Below, in pieces: positions 17,955 to 27,110 of a DNA stretch of 64,000 nucleotides. The number at the start of each line of letters is the position of its first letter. Position 1 is the first letter of the stretch. The notes beneath the pieces are model-generated. The model searched no databases. It was not told the DNA's origin and saw only the letters and a program-made list of their open reading frames with translations. Source of the stretch: Hominimerdicola alba (GTDB lineage: Bacteria > Bacillota > Clostridia > Oscillospirales > Ruminococcaceae); contig NZ_FOAT01000004.1 of assembly GCF_900109655.1 (NCBI RefSeq), forward strand, positions 124,001 through 188,000. The letters are read 5' to 3'. Position numbers and translations under genes: made by a program.

Positions 17955-18839
17955 TTAATCTTTACTCAGATACTTCTCATGCAGTATATTATTATAAATA
18001 AATACCAGTACCGCCATGGTGATAATTATCGCGTAGCCCACAAAGCTCCATTTATCTGGGAACTGGTTCATGAAAAGTATACCGAGGATAGTCGAGAATA
18101 TCACCTGTGAATAATCGTACACCGATATCTCTTTCGCGGGGGCGTGGGAGTATGCCGCGGTTATGGAGAACTGTCCGCCTGCCGCCGAAATGCCGGCGCC
18201 CAGCAGGAAGATGAACTGCCATATGGTCATAGGCTTGTACTGGATTATAAGGAAAGGAAGAGCAAACAGGCTTGAAAACGCCGAGAAGTACGCAACTATC
18301 ACAGGGCCTTTCACGCCGTGCTGTCCTAAATAACGTACACAAGTATAGGCAAGACCTGCACCCATTCCGCCTAAGAATCCGCATATCGCAGGGAAAAGCT
18401 CAACATTCGAGAAAGTTGGCTTGATGATGAACAGACTCCCAAAGAAAGCACCCGCCACCGTCAGTGCCTGAAATGCCGTCAATTTCTCTTTCAGGAAAAT
18501 AAATGAGAAAACTATAACGAAAAACGGCGACATTTTGTTCAGCATCAGCGCGTCCGAGAGGTGCATTTTGCCAAGGGCGTAGAAATTTCCCACCATGCCG
18601 ATAGTTCCGCCGAAAGCTCTCACGAACAGCACCGCATGGTTCTTTTTGTCGCCTATCTCGAATTTCGTGCCGCTTTTTTTCAGCGAACCCAGCGCGATGA
18701 ACAGTGCGAAAAAGTTTCTGAAAAAGACTTTCTGCATTGTGGGCAGATCACCTGATTTCTTTACAAAAAGCCCCATCAGCGCAAAGAAAAATGCCGATAG
18801 TACTATATAAAATACTGCCTTGTATTTACTCTTGACCAT
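17955..18839 (-). CDS. EamA/DMT family transporter
   Basis: The protein of about 294 residues has ten hydrophobic segments arranged as two five-helix EamA repeats (FYIVLSAFFFALMGLFVKKSG in the first; the second begins near CGFLGGMGAGLAYTCVRYLG). Such proteins export or import small metabolites across the cell membrane; the substrate is unknown. The ATG at 18839, preceded by GGAAAG at suitable distance, is preferred to a GTG three codons earlier. The start overlaps the end of the DUF3783 gene, so they form an operon. Confidence 0.85.
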   Translation of the reverse strand: MVKSKYKAVFYIVLSAFFFALMGLFVKKSGDLPTMQKVFFRNFFALFIALGSLKKSGTKFEIGDKKNHAVLFVRAFGGTIGMVGNFYALGKMHLSDALMLNKMSPFFVIVFSFIFLKEKLTAFQALTVAGAFFGSLFIIKPTFSNVELFPAICGFLGGMGAGLAYTCVRYLGQHGVKGPVIVAYFSAFSSLFALPFLIIQYKPMTIWQFIFLLGAGISAAGGQFSITAAYSHAPAKEISVYDYSQVIFSTILGILFMNQFPDKWSFVGYAIIITMAVLVFIYNNILHEKYLSKD

Positions 18840-19239
18840 CGTTCTCACGCTTTCCGCGGGAGTTCATGTACTCATGCTCCCTTGCAAGTTCGCCCGCCAG
18901 CGCGGACACCGTCCAGTCTCTGTTATGGGGCGTTACCATAGCTTTCAACGGAATATCACAGCCCTTGCTCCTCAGCATAGTTACTGCCTTGTTGAGGTCT
19001 TTGCTGTCCAGTCCCGAGAAGATAAGCAGTTCCTCGGTAACTTCCGTTCTTGCTGTGCTTTCGGTATACCCCGAAAGTCCGCACACGTATCCCACACTGT
19101 CTGCGCCGCAGTCTTTGTCCGCCGCGGTGAACTTTCCACCCACTGCCGCCATGACTTCGGCGATGATTTCAGCCTTTTCCTGCGGGATATTCACACCCGC
19201 CGCCACCTTTGGCAAAGGCGAGCTGAGCCTTGCTTTCAT
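18826..19239 (-). CDS. DUF3783 domain protein
   Basis: This 137-residue soluble protein has an N-terminal half not recognised and a C-terminal part, LLIFSGLDSKDLNKAV then IPLKAMVTPHNRDWTV, that matches the DUF3783 family. The function of that family is unknown. It is preceded by AGGAAG and overlaps the transporter gene, with the membrane protein gene 11 bp upstream on the same strand. Confidence 0.75.
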   Translation of the reverse strand: MKARLSSPLPKVAAGVNIPQEKAEIIAEVMAAVGGKFTAADKDCGADSVGYVCGLSGYTESTARTEVTEELLIFSGLDSKDLNKAVTMLRSKGCDIPLKAMVTPHNRDWTVSALAGELAREHEYMNSRGKRENDGQE

Positions 19240-19250
19240 TTTACCACTTC

Positions 19251-19901
19251 CTATAAACCGTGCTTATGGAGAGGATCCCACTCCATATCTTCCTTACTGT
19301 AAAAATCGTCATCGTCGGTGATGACTTTGTAATTTTTCTTCGGATACTTTATCTCCTCATGCAGTTTTTCTATCAGCGTGAGCTTTGACTTGGTGTCGAT
19401 GAATTTCAGCACCGCAAGGCTGTCCTTGGGCTGATGATCGCTCTCGCCGCCCTTTCTGCTGACTTTTGTAAACTGCGACTTCTCACACTTTTTCAGCTTG
19501 AAACACATATTGCCCCTGCCGTCCTGAGATGAACGCTCGACTTCATCGTAATATAGGGTAACTTTCAGCATATCCCCCATGAGACCCAGCTTCTGCAGAT
19601 GTTCAAGTCTGTCGGTATAGATACGAGTGTAAAGCCTTGTATCCCGCGATAGGGTGTAGTATCTGTACAAAATAATTCCCACCGCCGCATTACCTGTCGC
19701 AAGGAGCATTAGCAGTACCTTTATGATGATGAACTTCACAAACAGCGAAAGAGCGAATATCACTCCCGCAAGAATGAGATTTCTGTACATCTGTTTGGAC
19801 ATTTTCCTGTGTTCTGCAAGATCATTCAGCGCCTTAGCTTGCTTTTCAGTCCGCGAAAGCTTAGGCGGGAATACGTATATAGGCTCATTCTCCAAGTTCA
19901 T
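19251..19901 (-). CDS. Membrane protein of unknown function
   Basis: The 216-residue protein has a short N-terminal cytosolic part with ALNDLAEHRKMSKQMYRN, two adjacent membrane helices (about 40-60 and 62-82) and a basic cytosolic tail ending in an acidic stretch. AGAGGTG precedes the ATG at 19901. It starts the operon with the DUF3783 and DMT genes. No family was recognised. Confidence 0.75.
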   Translation of the reverse strand: MNLENEPIYVFPPKLSRTEKQAKALNDLAEHRKMSKQMYRNLILAGVIFALSLFVKFIIIKVLLMLLATGNAAVGIILYRYYTLSRDTRLYTRIYTDRLEHLQKLGLMGDMLKVTLYYDEVERSSQDGRGNMCFKLKKCEKSQFTKVSRKGGESDHQPKDSLAVLKFIDTKSKLTLIEKLHEEIKYPKKNYKVITDDDDFYSKEDMEWDPLHKHGL

Positions 19902-19923
19902 CACACCTCTTTTCCAAAAATTT

Positions 19924-19952
19924 ATTATATCATATCCCAAGTAAAAAATCAA
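19924..19952 (-). promoter_or_regulatory. Promoter of the membrane protein-DUF3783-DMT operon
   Basis: TTGATT (19952-19947) and TATAAT (19929-19924) on the minus strand have a 17-bp spacer. The rest of the divergent gap (to 20233) holds only the plus-strand promoter described below. Confidence 0.75.
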
Positions 19953-20169
19953 CCCCGCGGAAGCCGAGAAAACTGTATTATTCCGACGAAATTCCGTGTT
20001 TATTGGAATCAGATTTTTGATACTTGGGATTTCTCATCATCATCTGATCAGACTGTGATAATTACATATTTTAGTAACGGATTTTTCCTGAAAACCCGCA
20101 ATTCTCGGCAAATTGTATTTCTACATCGGTAATTTTTACATTTTGTTCATGGAACGGCTTTCTGTGTAT

Positions 20170-20177
20170 GGTATAAT
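20170..20177 (+). promoter_or_regulatory. Extended -10 promoter of the dockerin protein gene
   Basis: TATAAT at 20172-20177 is preceded by TG at the extended -10 position (TGGTATAAT). No good -35 lies at 17 bp. It is 57 bp upstream of the start codon. Confidence 0.5.
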
Positions 20178-20233
20178 ATTGTTTGACTTTGAATAAAGTC
20201 GATGATTCAACCAAACAGAAATGGGGGAAATAC

Positions 20234-21715
20234 ATGACATATATTTCAAGGAAATTCTGTGCTGCCATTGCATCTGCGGCGCTTGTGTTCTCGCAGGCAG
20301 CTGTGTGCGCGTTTGCAGACAGCGAGGAAGAGCAGGATGTCTCTGCCGCTGAAAGCTATGCGACTGAGGATGTTGTAACAACAGACGAAGAAAGTCGTTC
20401 CAACGTCAAATATGCAGCAGCAAAAGCTGAAGCAGCAGATGATGAAAAAGAACAGCAAGAAGAAAAAGAAGAAGAATACGCAAAGGGCGATGTTAACAAC
20501 AGCGGTAAGGTCAATATCACTGACGTGACTTTGGTTGCAGCTCACATCAAAATGAAAAAGATGCTGAGTGAAAAAGGTCAGAAAGCAGCAGATATCGATG
20601 GAAACGGCAAGATAAACACCACCGATCTGAGAGCGATAATAGCTCAGGTCAAGGGTATAAGACCCATTAACTGGCTTGAGTTGCTGGAAACCGTCGATGA
20701 AAGCAGCATCGTTCCCGAAACGACGAAATTCACCAAACTGGATGATATCGTTTCAGTTCGAAGTGATGTTACGGTGAACTGGACAGCTGTTGAGGGTGTA
20801 AGCGGTTACGATGTCGTCATCTCGGGCGCAAAGAGAACCGAGAGGATCCAGCCCCGCTACAATAAGCTCACCATCAATGAGCTGAAATGGACTGATGATG
20901 ATATCATCTCTGTAAAGGTAATGCCATTTAAATATTACAATACCCCCAGCAGACGCGGCGTTAAAAGCTTCTCTGACGGTTACGAGTGCAAGTTGCGTAT
21001 CAAGCCCGCAAACGTGACAGGGCTAAAAGCTGTTTCCGAGCGCAACTATGTAAAGCTGACATGGAATGCTGCTGCAGATGCTGATGTTTACAACGTCTAC
21101 TATAAAGTTGACGGCAAGGAACACTACTACGGTCAGTATTCCGAGCGCAGTTTAAAAATCAAAGCTTCGCCCGAGAAGGACTACGAGTTCAGAGTACTGG
21201 CGGTGAACACCTTCGGCAATAGCTATGAAAATGCTGATAAGTCACCTAAGGTAAAGGTACACACACTTCCCTACTATGCTAAAGCCGAAGCAGTACTTGA
21301 TAAAGTGGGCTGGGATCTTCAAAAGGCATTCAATTGGTGCGTAATGCCTTACTCATACTATATCGACGGCGAATATCTGCCGAGAGACGGTTCTCCCGGA
21401 ATGGAATGGTATGCTGACAGGGGCTTCAAAGCACACGAGGGCAACTGCTACGTTATGGCTGCCTGCTTCTGTGAAATGGCTAAAATGCTGGGTTACGATG
21501 CTCATCAGATTGCAAGCTGCACACTTAGCTGGGGTAGTTCCTGCGACCATTCATGGGTGGAGATAAACAACTACAACGGCAGCGGAAAGACATACATCTT
21601 CGATCCCGATTTCCAGTACGAAAAAGGTCAGAGCGGCTTCCAGATAACCTACGGTGATAAGGGTACATGGATGTATGATATAAACGGCACGGTAAAACGA
21701 GAGATAATGAGCTGA
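20234..21715 (+). CDS. Secreted dockerin-FnIII-transglutaminase-like protein
   Basis: The 493-residue protein has a signal peptide to about residue 30 (ending CAFADS), an acidic linker, then a type I dockerin near 85-145 with two calcium loops (GDVNNSGKVNITDVTL and ADIDGNGKINTTDLRAII). Two fibronectin III-like modules follow (about 165-265 and 260-345). The C-terminal 120 residues look transglutaminase-like: GNCYVMAACFCEMAKMLGY supplies Cys, DHSWVEI supplies His and YIFDPDF the Asp. The dockerin would dock it to a scaffoldin cohesin of a cellulosome. GGGGG precedes the ATG at 20234, which also gives a proper signal peptide. The catalytic role (protease-, amidase- or cross-linking-type) is open. 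Confidence 0.85.
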   Translation: MTYISRKFCAAIASAALVFSQAAVCAFADSEEEQDVSAAESYATEDVVTTDEESRSNVKYAAAKAEAADDEKEQQEEKEEEYAKGDVNNSGKVNITDVTLVAAHIKMKKMLSEKGQKAADIDGNGKINTTDLRAIIAQVKGIRPINWLELLETVDESSIVPETTKFTKLDDIVSVRSDVTVNWTAVEGVSGYDVVISGAKRTERIQPRYNKLTINELKWTDDDIISVKVMPFKYYNTPSRRGVKSFSDGYECKLRIKPANVTGLKAVSERNYVKLTWNAAADADVYNVYYKVDGKEHYYGQYSERSLKIKASPEKDYEFRVLAVNTFGNSYENADKSPKVKVHTLPYYAKAEAVLDKVGWDLQKAFNWCVMPYSYYIDGEYLPRDGSPGMEWYADRGFKAHEGNCYVMAACFCEMAKMLGYDAHQIASCTLSWGSSCDHSWVEINNYNGSGKTYIFDPDFQYEKGQSGFQITYGDKGTWMYDINGTVKREIMS

Positions 21716-21734
21716 TTAAATGGAGGAAAATAAA

Positions 21735-22490
21735 ATGAATAATATAATTATGAAGAAAGCATCTATTCTTGCAGTAATAGCTGTTACTGCACTGAGCATT
21801 AGCGCCTGCGGCGATACCAAGAAGAACGATGAGTCCAAAAAAGATACCACTTCTTCTGTTGCTGTCGCAGTCGAAGTAAGCACATCAGATGAGGAAGTAG
21901 CAGTAGCTCCTGCACCTGTTGAAAGCAAGGTTGATGAAGCCCCAAAGGTAACAGAGATTGCTGAGAAGATCCACGTTGAGTTCAACAACAACGCTGGCGT
22001 AGCTATAACTCTTATACAGGTACTCGACAAGGATGGTAAGTGTCTTGCTGATCTGATCGAAGAGGGTGCTTTTATCTCCACAGGTATGTCCATGGGCTTT
22101 GAGATTCCTTCGGGTCAGGATCTGACTATCAGATACGGTACCGAGGATACTACTATTTTCGATATCAAAGGCGTAAACACAAGTGATTATACTTATATAC
22201 AGCTCTGCCGCAACGTAAATGAACCTTCCTTAGAGTGCATGACAAAGGACGGCGAAACAGTTACCATCAAAGGCAAGTATGTATCAGGTTTTGAATACAG
22301 CGAGTATGCTCCCGGTGAGATCGATCCTAACTACAACGATAACACATACGATTATAATAACTACGATGATACTACCGACTATAACAACTATGATAACAAT
22401 GCCGATTACAACAACGATGGTGACACCTATACCGATAATGGCGGCAATGGCGATGGTGGCTGCGTAGGCGACGACGCTTTCACATTCTGA
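21735..22490 (+). CDS. Lipoprotein with Asp/Asn/Tyr-rich tail
   Basis: The 251-residue protein has a lipobox SISAC (Cys near 25), an acidic linker, a domain of about 120 residues with FNNNAGVAITLIQVLDKDGK, and a low-complexity tail of repeated Asp-Asn-Tyr units ending in a Gly-rich segment with one Cys. GGAGG lies 8 bp before the ATG at 21735; an earlier ATG has no site. It follows the dockerin gene by 19 bp and precedes the acyltransferase by 1 bp, so they probably form one operon. The function is not recognised; the acidic tail could bind cations. Confidence 0.75.
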   Translation: MNNIIMKKASILAVIAVTALSISACGDTKKNDESKKDTTSSVAVAVEVSTSDEEVAVAPAPVESKVDEAPKVTEIAEKIHVEFNNNAGVAITLIQVLDKDGKCLADLIEEGAFISTGMSMGFEIPSGQDLTIRYGTEDTTIFDIKGVNTSDYTYIQLCRNVNEPSLECMTKDGETVTIKGKYVSGFEYSEYAPGEIDPNYNDNTYDYNNYDDTTDYNNYDNNADYNNDGDTYTDNGGNGDGGCVGDDAFTF

Positions 22491-22491
22491 T

Positions 22492-23580
22492 ATGAGCAAG
22501 GACACTGAAAAGAAAAGCAGGATACTGTATTTCAGCCGAATAAAGGCGCTTGCCTGCATAGCAGTCGTGGTTCTTCACGGCTGCTATATGACAGGCGGTG
22601 CTTTCGCAAGAAATAACATCGTTCGAATGACCACCCTGTTCACGGTGCGCAACCTGATGTACTGTGCTGTCCCGTCTTTCATGATGGTGAGCGGAGCGCT
22701 GATGCTGGACGCAAAACGAAAGATCGACTTCAAAAAGCTCTTCGGGAAATACCTGCCGCGTATGGTGATAGCACTGTTTGCTTTTGCCGAGATATTCGCG
22801 GTGTACGACCACGCAGTTTATCAGAAGGACTTCAAACCCACACACCTGCTTGAGGGCGTGCGTCACGCAGTCTTTGATACCTTCACCGAAAACGGCATGA
22901 GCTGGTCACACACATGGTATCTTTACCTGATGATCGCCTTTTACCTTATGCTGCCGATATACCGCATCATAACGAAATCGGCTGACAAAAAGGAACTGCT
23001 GTATCTGCTTGGTCTGCTGTTCGTGGCTAATTCTGTGATAACAGCGGCTAAAACGCTTATCGGCTGTGACACACTGGTGTTTTACATATTCGCCAACAGC
23101 ATCTTCCCGCTGTATTTCTTTCTGGGATACGCCATCCATGGCGAAAAGCTAAAGATAGGGCGGATAGTCAGTGTGATATTCATACTTATCGGCGCGGCGG
23201 GAATGATCTTCCTGACCTACTACCGTCTGCACACCGCAGATACCGAGACTGCTGAACGTGTGAAAAATATCGCTGATCAGTACTTCGCGCCACATACCGT
23301 GCTTGCCGCGATGGGAGTTTTCGCGCTGTTCAAGTCTTTTGACAATGGCAAGGAGATACCTCTCCTTGATAAAGCAGCGGCTGAGATAGACAAGTGCTCT
23401 TTCGGGATTTACCTGATACACATGATCGTGTACAAGCACATCTTCGCAGTGATGAAGTTTGACCCCTTTGCACACGGCGGCGCAGTTATGCTTATCCTGA
23501 TAATGCTGATCGCTTTTGCAGTGTCTTATGCGATAACAAGAGTACTGAAATTTGTACCCTTAGTAAAAGAAATAATATAA
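22492..23580 (+). CDS. Acyltransferase 3 family membrane protein
   Basis: The 362-residue protein has about ten membrane helices and an acyltransferase 3 N-terminus: RIKALACIAVVVLHGCYM, where the Arg and His are the conserved family residues. Family members O-acetylate cell-envelope sugars or other extracellular substrates using an acyl donor from the cytosol. The ATG is 1 bp after the lipoprotein stop and lacks a clear ribosome site, suggesting translational coupling. A strong terminator follows. Confidence 0.85.
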   Translation: MSKDTEKKSRILYFSRIKALACIAVVVLHGCYMTGGAFARNNIVRMTTLFTVRNLMYCAVPSFMMVSGALMLDAKRKIDFKKLFGKYLPRMVIALFAFAEIFAVYDHAVYQKDFKPTHLLEGVRHAVFDTFTENGMSWSHTWYLYLMIAFYLMLPIYRIITKSADKKELLYLLGLLFVANSVITAAKTLIGCDTLVFYIFANSIFPLYFFLGYAIHGEKLKIGRIVSVIFILIGAAGMIFLTYYRLHTADTETAERVKNIADQYFAPHTVLAAMGVFALFKSFDNGKEIPLLDKAAAEIDKCSFGIYLIHMIVYKHIFAVMKFDPFAHGGAVMLILIMLIAFAVSYAITRVLKFVPLVKEII

Positions 23581-23584
23581 CACA

Positions 23585-23618
23585 AAACGGAGGATAGAAA
23601 AACTATCCTCCGTTTTTT
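23585..23618 (+). terminator. Bidirectional terminator between acyltransferase and pepF
   Basis: An 11-bp stem, ACGGAGGATAG with CTATCCTCCGT around AAAAA, is flanked by TTTTTT on the plus strand and TTTT on the minus strand, so it serves both converging genes. Confidence 0.9.
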
Positions 23619-23643
23619 ATGATATACTGTTCAGGACAATAGA

Positions 23644-25446
23644 TCAGTTGCTGAGTTCGTCCATCTGCTTGATGAGGTCACCGAAGAGTTTGAGGGCATC
23701 GGTTACGGGTTTAGTGGTGGACATATCCACACCTGCATTTTTCAGCAGAGTTATTGGGTCAGCCGAACAGCCGCCGCATAGGAAGCCTTCGATATAATCC
23801 TTAACAGCGGGAGCACCCTCTTTCAGGATACGCTGAGAAAGCGCAATCGCCGCAGAATAGCCCGTTGCGTACTGATAAACATAGAAATCATAGTAGAAAT
23901 GAGGAATCCGTGCCCACTCCATCTTGATGTCTTCGTCCAGAACTATGCCGTCACCGAAGTACAGCTTGTTCAGGTCGCCGTAAATCTGGCAGAGAGTATC
24001 TGCTGTGAGAGTATCGCCCGAAGCGCATATCTCACTGCATTTAAGTTCAAATTCCGCGAACATGGTCTGCCTGTAAAGGGTGGTGCGGAACTGTTCGAGG
24101 AAATAGTTTATCAGGTAGGCTTTTTCTTTCTTGTCCTCGGTGTGGGCAAGAAGATACTGCATCAGCAGTGCTTCGTTGCAGGTCGAAGCCACCTCAGCCA
24201 CGAAGATAACGTAATCGCTGTAAACAACGGGCTGATTCTTGTTGGAAAAATAGGAGTGCAGTGCGTGACCCATCTCGTGCGCCAGTGTGAACATACAGTC
24301 AAGGGTGTCCTTGTGGTTCAGCATTACAAATGGGTGTACCCTCGCACCCGCAGAATAAGCACCGCTGGCCTTGTTCTCGTTCTCGTATACATCTATCCAG
24401 CGGTTCTCAAAACCCTCTTTCAGTATCGAGATGTACTCCTCTCCCATGGGTGCAAGTGCTTTCAGAACAGTCTCCTTAGCCTCTTCAAAGGTGACTTTCA
24501 TGGTGAAATCCGATACTATCGGGGTGTAGAGATCATAGAAATGCAGTTCGTCAACGCCGAGAAGCTTCTTTCTCAGAGCAACATAATCGTACATATAGTT
24601 CATGTTGTCGTGAACTGCCTTGATAAGGTTGTGATATACCTCCACAGGAACTTCGTTGGCTGAAAGCGAGCTTTCAAGGGCTGAGCTGTACTTTCTCGCC
24701 TTTGAATAGAATTCCAGCGCTTTCATCTGAGAATCGAGAGTTGCCGCACAAGTGTTGCGGAAACTGCCGTAGCCCTTGTAGATCGATGCAAACGCAGACT
24801 TTCTCAGCTCTCTGTCAGCATCCTTTACCAGCGGGATATAGCTGCCGTGAGTTACCTGATGTGTCTTGCCATTGCTGTCAACAGCGTCCTCGAATTTCAG
24901 ATCGGCATCTGAGAACATTGAGTATATCTTATCAGCAGCATTGCCCATCTCGCCTGTCATGGCGATAAGCCTTTCCTCGGCTTCGGAAAGAACATGGTCT
25001 TTTTTCAGGCGGATACGGTCGAGATGTCTGCGGTAAAGTTCAAGACCGCTGTTTGCCTTGTAGAAGCCCTCAAGCACATCATCGGGTATAGCGATGAGTT
25101 CTGGGGTCTCGAAACTTCCTGCCGCACCGATAGCAACATATACGTTCATCAGCTGACCTGTATAGCCCTGATACTTAGCCACAGCTGTGTCCTCATCGGA
25201 CTTTCGGTGTGCGTAGTTTGCAAGTGCATCGGCAGATACGGATATCTCGTCACACAGCTTTAAATATTCAAGCAGAGTATCGGCGCTTTCGCCAAGTCTG
25301 CCCTTATATGATGCGATAGTTTCGGGGAGCTTTTTGAAGTCCTCCAGAGCCTTCTCCCAATCTTCATCAGTAGGGAAAATATCTTCCAGCGCCCAGGTGT
25401 TCTCCTTAGCGACTTCACTTCTCTTTGGTATTCTTTCTTCGCTCAT
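23644..25446 (-). CDS. pepF: Oligoendopeptidase F
   Basis: The 600-residue cytosolic M3 metallopeptidase has the zinc motif HEMGH in TLAHEMGHALHSYFSN near 380-395, with the downstream glutamate in FVAEVASTCNEALLM. Length and N-terminal region (SEVAKENTWALEDIFPTDEDWE) fit PepF/PepB enzymes that cut medium-length oligopeptides. GGAGG-type sequence precedes the ATG. It is monocistronic between its own promoter and the shared terminator. Confidence 0.96.
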   Translation of the reverse strand: MSEERIPKRSEVAKENTWALEDIFPTDEDWEKALEDFKKLPETIASYKGRLGESADTLLEYLKLCDEISVSADALANYAHRKSDEDTAVAKYQGYTGQLMNVYVAIGAAGSFETPELIAIPDDVLEGFYKANSGLELYRRHLDRIRLKKDHVLSEAEERLIAMTGEMGNAADKIYSMFSDADLKFEDAVDSNGKTHQVTHGSYIPLVKDADRELRKSAFASIYKGYGSFRNTCAATLDSQMKALEFYSKARKYSSALESSLSANEVPVEVYHNLIKAVHDNMNYMYDYVALRKKLLGVDELHFYDLYTPIVSDFTMKVTFEEAKETVLKALAPMGEEYISILKEGFENRWIDVYENENKASGAYSAGARVHPFVMLNHKDTLDCMFTLAHEMGHALHSYFSNKNQPVVYSDYVIFVAEVASTCNEALLMQYLLAHTEDKKEKAYLINYFLEQFRTTLYRQTMFAEFELKCSEICASGDTLTADTLCQIYGDLNKLYFGDGIVLDEDIKMEWARIPHFYYDFYVYQYATGYSAAIALSQRILKEGAPAVKDYIEGFLCGGCSADPITLLKNAGVDMSTTKPVTDALKLFGDLIKQMDELSN

Positions 25447-25483
25447 TTGTTATCCTCCGTTCGGTAAAAAATATAACAGTAAT

Positions 25484-25512
25484 ATTATACCATGTTCTGC
25501 TGTAAAATACAA
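25484..25512 (-). promoter_or_regulatory. Promoter of pepF
   Basis: TTGTAT (25512-25507) and TATAAT (25489-25484) on the minus strand have a 17-bp spacer, 38 bp upstream of pepF. Between 25513 and 25687 I see only AT-rich sequence and no gene. Confidence 0.75.
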
Positions 25513-25687
25513 GCGTTTTATAAAAAATAGTTTTTCGCGACTAACCAGAATCTTTACGGAATATTACAAGAACATCTACCATATCTTTGCCGTCAGATGA
25601 AAAGACAATATGATGTACATGACTTTTTAATTCGAGTGTTATTTTAACAAGTTTTCTAAAGTTTTAAACTGATTTTTTGGATATATA

Positions 25688-25716
25688 TTGACATATGTTT
25701 CTGCGACTGTTATAAT
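25688..25716 (+). promoter_or_regulatory. Promoter of the short peptide and FnIII protein genes
   Basis: Consensus TTGACA (25688-25693) and TATAAT (25711-25716) are 17 bp apart, about 66 bp upstream of the short peptide start. Confidence 0.85.
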
Positions 25717-25781
25717 ATAGTTAATAAGTATCAAGCTGATTATCATTTTGCTTGATAAATATTGAAGAAGGAGGAACTCGA

Positions 25782-25838
25782 ATGGACAAGATTCATACGA
25801 ATGTAGCAATTTATAACGCAAACGTCAATGATATGTAG
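25782..25838 (+). CDS. 18-codon upstream peptide
   Basis: The peptide MDKIHTNVAIYNANVNDM is read from an ATG preceded by AAGGAGG at good spacing and ends 19 bp before the FnIII gene. It lies between a consensus promoter and that gene. It could be a leader peptide coupling translation or a tiny functional product. No terminator or obvious alternative structure is seen in between, so regulation is speculative. Confidence 0.5.
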   Translation: MDKIHTNVAIYNANVNDM

Positions 25839-25857
25839 AAAGGTCAGGTGTTATTTT

Positions 25858-26532
25858 ATGAAAAAGAATTTATCGAATAATATGAAGAGAGTAGCAGCAG
25901 GTCTTTGCGTGGTCATGATGATAAGCGGCGCAGTACCTGTGGGCGTTATCGGCGGCGTTGCGGCTATAAATGCAAGTGCTGACACCCAATATGTATATAC
26001 CCCTCCCGTTATCAGCTATCTGAAGGGTGATAAAGCAGTCAAGCTCAGCTGGAATGAGATAGAAGGCGCTGAAAGATACGCTATTGCAGGCTACATCAAC
26101 GGCGAGTGGAAGATGCTGGACAGGACAGAGGACACGACCTATATACTTAGTGGTCTTACTGCAAACACAGAATACAGGGTATCAGTTATTCCAATGCTGA
26201 ACGGAAAATACGTCAAGGATTTCTCCAACAGCATAGTTGTAACACCTAAGCCTGTTTATCCCAAACTCATCTCTATACAATACAACAAGACCTATCATCA
26301 GTTCAGGCTGAGCTGGAGCAAGATTCCTAACGCAGAGTGCTACGGTGTTGCTGTATATCTGGCAGGCAAGTGGAAGATAATCGATCAGAATATTTCTGCT
26401 AATACCACCACCTATACTTCACCCAAGCTGAGACCCGGCAAGTCCTACAAGATGATGATCGGCGCCAAGGTAAACGGCAAGTGGGATCTCACCAATGTGA
26501 ACAGCAGATCTTTCACCGTTACTGTCAAGTAA
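25858..26532 (+). CDS. Secreted protein with two fibronectin III-like repeats
   Basis: The 224-residue protein has a signal peptide (cut near NASAD, about residue 42) and two tandem FnIII-like modules (about 48-130 and 135-222). Each contains an LSW core (VKLSWNEIEGAERYAIAGY and FRLSWSKIPNAECYGVAVY) and NGEW/GKWK turns. No catalytic domain, dockerin or anchor is visible, so it may be an extracellular binding or spacer protein. Similar modules occur in the dockerin protein 5 kb upstream. The ATG at 25858 fits the AGGTG site; a longer frame overlaps the upstream peptide and is not used. Confidence 0.8.
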   Translation: MKKNLSNNMKRVAAGLCVVMMISGAVPVGVIGGVAAINASADTQYVYTPPVISYLKGDKAVKLSWNEIEGAERYAIAGYINGEWKMLDRTEDTTYILSGLTANTEYRVSVIPMLNGKYVKDFSNSIVVTPKPVYPKLISIQYNKTYHQFRLSWSKIPNAECYGVAVYLAGKWKIIDQNISANTTTYTSPKLRPGKSYKMMIGAKVNGKWDLTNVNSRSFTVTVK

Positions 26533-26596
26533 GTACTGAATAATTCACTTTTTTATAGATCTTTAAGAACCGGGATTAAAATTATAGATAAAACGA

Positions 26597-26629
26597 AACC
26601 GCCATACTGCTTTAGTACGGCGGTTTTTC
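26597..26629 (+). terminator. Terminator of the FnIII protein gene
   Basis: Arms AACCGCC-A-TACT and AGTA-C-GGCGGTT with one mismatch are followed by TTTTTC, 65 bp after the stop codon. Confidence 0.85.
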
Positions 26630-26687
26630 TGTAATGATATATACCGGAGCCCAATGCCCCAAAAATCACTTTTCATAAAGTCGGACT

Positions 26688-26996
26688 TTACTTCCTGCTG
26701 TCCTTACGGGGGAAAAGTTCGCTTATGAAACAATAAACTATCCCTGAGATACCTCCCGGGTCAGCAAGCAATGGTATCAGTTCGAGCCACGGGTGCTTGA
26801 ATCTCAGCGATATGAGCACGCCCACAGCACACAATATCCCGCCGTAAAGCGGCGCACCCGAGGGAACATAACTGTCGACTTTTTCGGGATCCTTTCTGTT
26901 CTGCCTGAACTTGAATATAAGATAGTAGTTTATAAATATCATCGCCGCACCGGGCACGAAAAACACCAGCCCAGCCAGAAAGTATTGAAGTGCCAT
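26688..26996 (-). CDS. Small three-helix membrane protein
   Basis: The 102-residue protein has hydrophobic segments near 5-27, 48-64 and 72-90 with a charged loop RQNRKDPEKVD between the first two. AGGAGG lies before the ATG at 26996. It is not recognised. It lies alone between convergent and decayed sequences. Confidence 0.65.
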   Translation of the reverse strand: MALQYFLAGLVFFVPGAAMIFINYYLIFKFRQNRKDPEKVDSYVPSGAPLYGGILCAVGVLISLRFKHPWLELIPLLADPGGISGIVYCFISELFPRKDSRK

Positions 26997-27110
26997 GGAT
27001 CACCGCCTCCTTTAGATCAAACTCCCTGTCTATCTAATGGCAGGGGGGATTTATTATCTGTCGGTCTGCACATTTTTTCATTGGAAATATTGTTCACAAT
27101 TTATGTTATC

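Noticed and set aside
22320-22490. Repeated AAC/GAT/TAC codons as a non-coding tandem repeat
   Set aside because: They stay in frame and encode the Asp/Asn/Tyr-rich tail of the lipoprotein.
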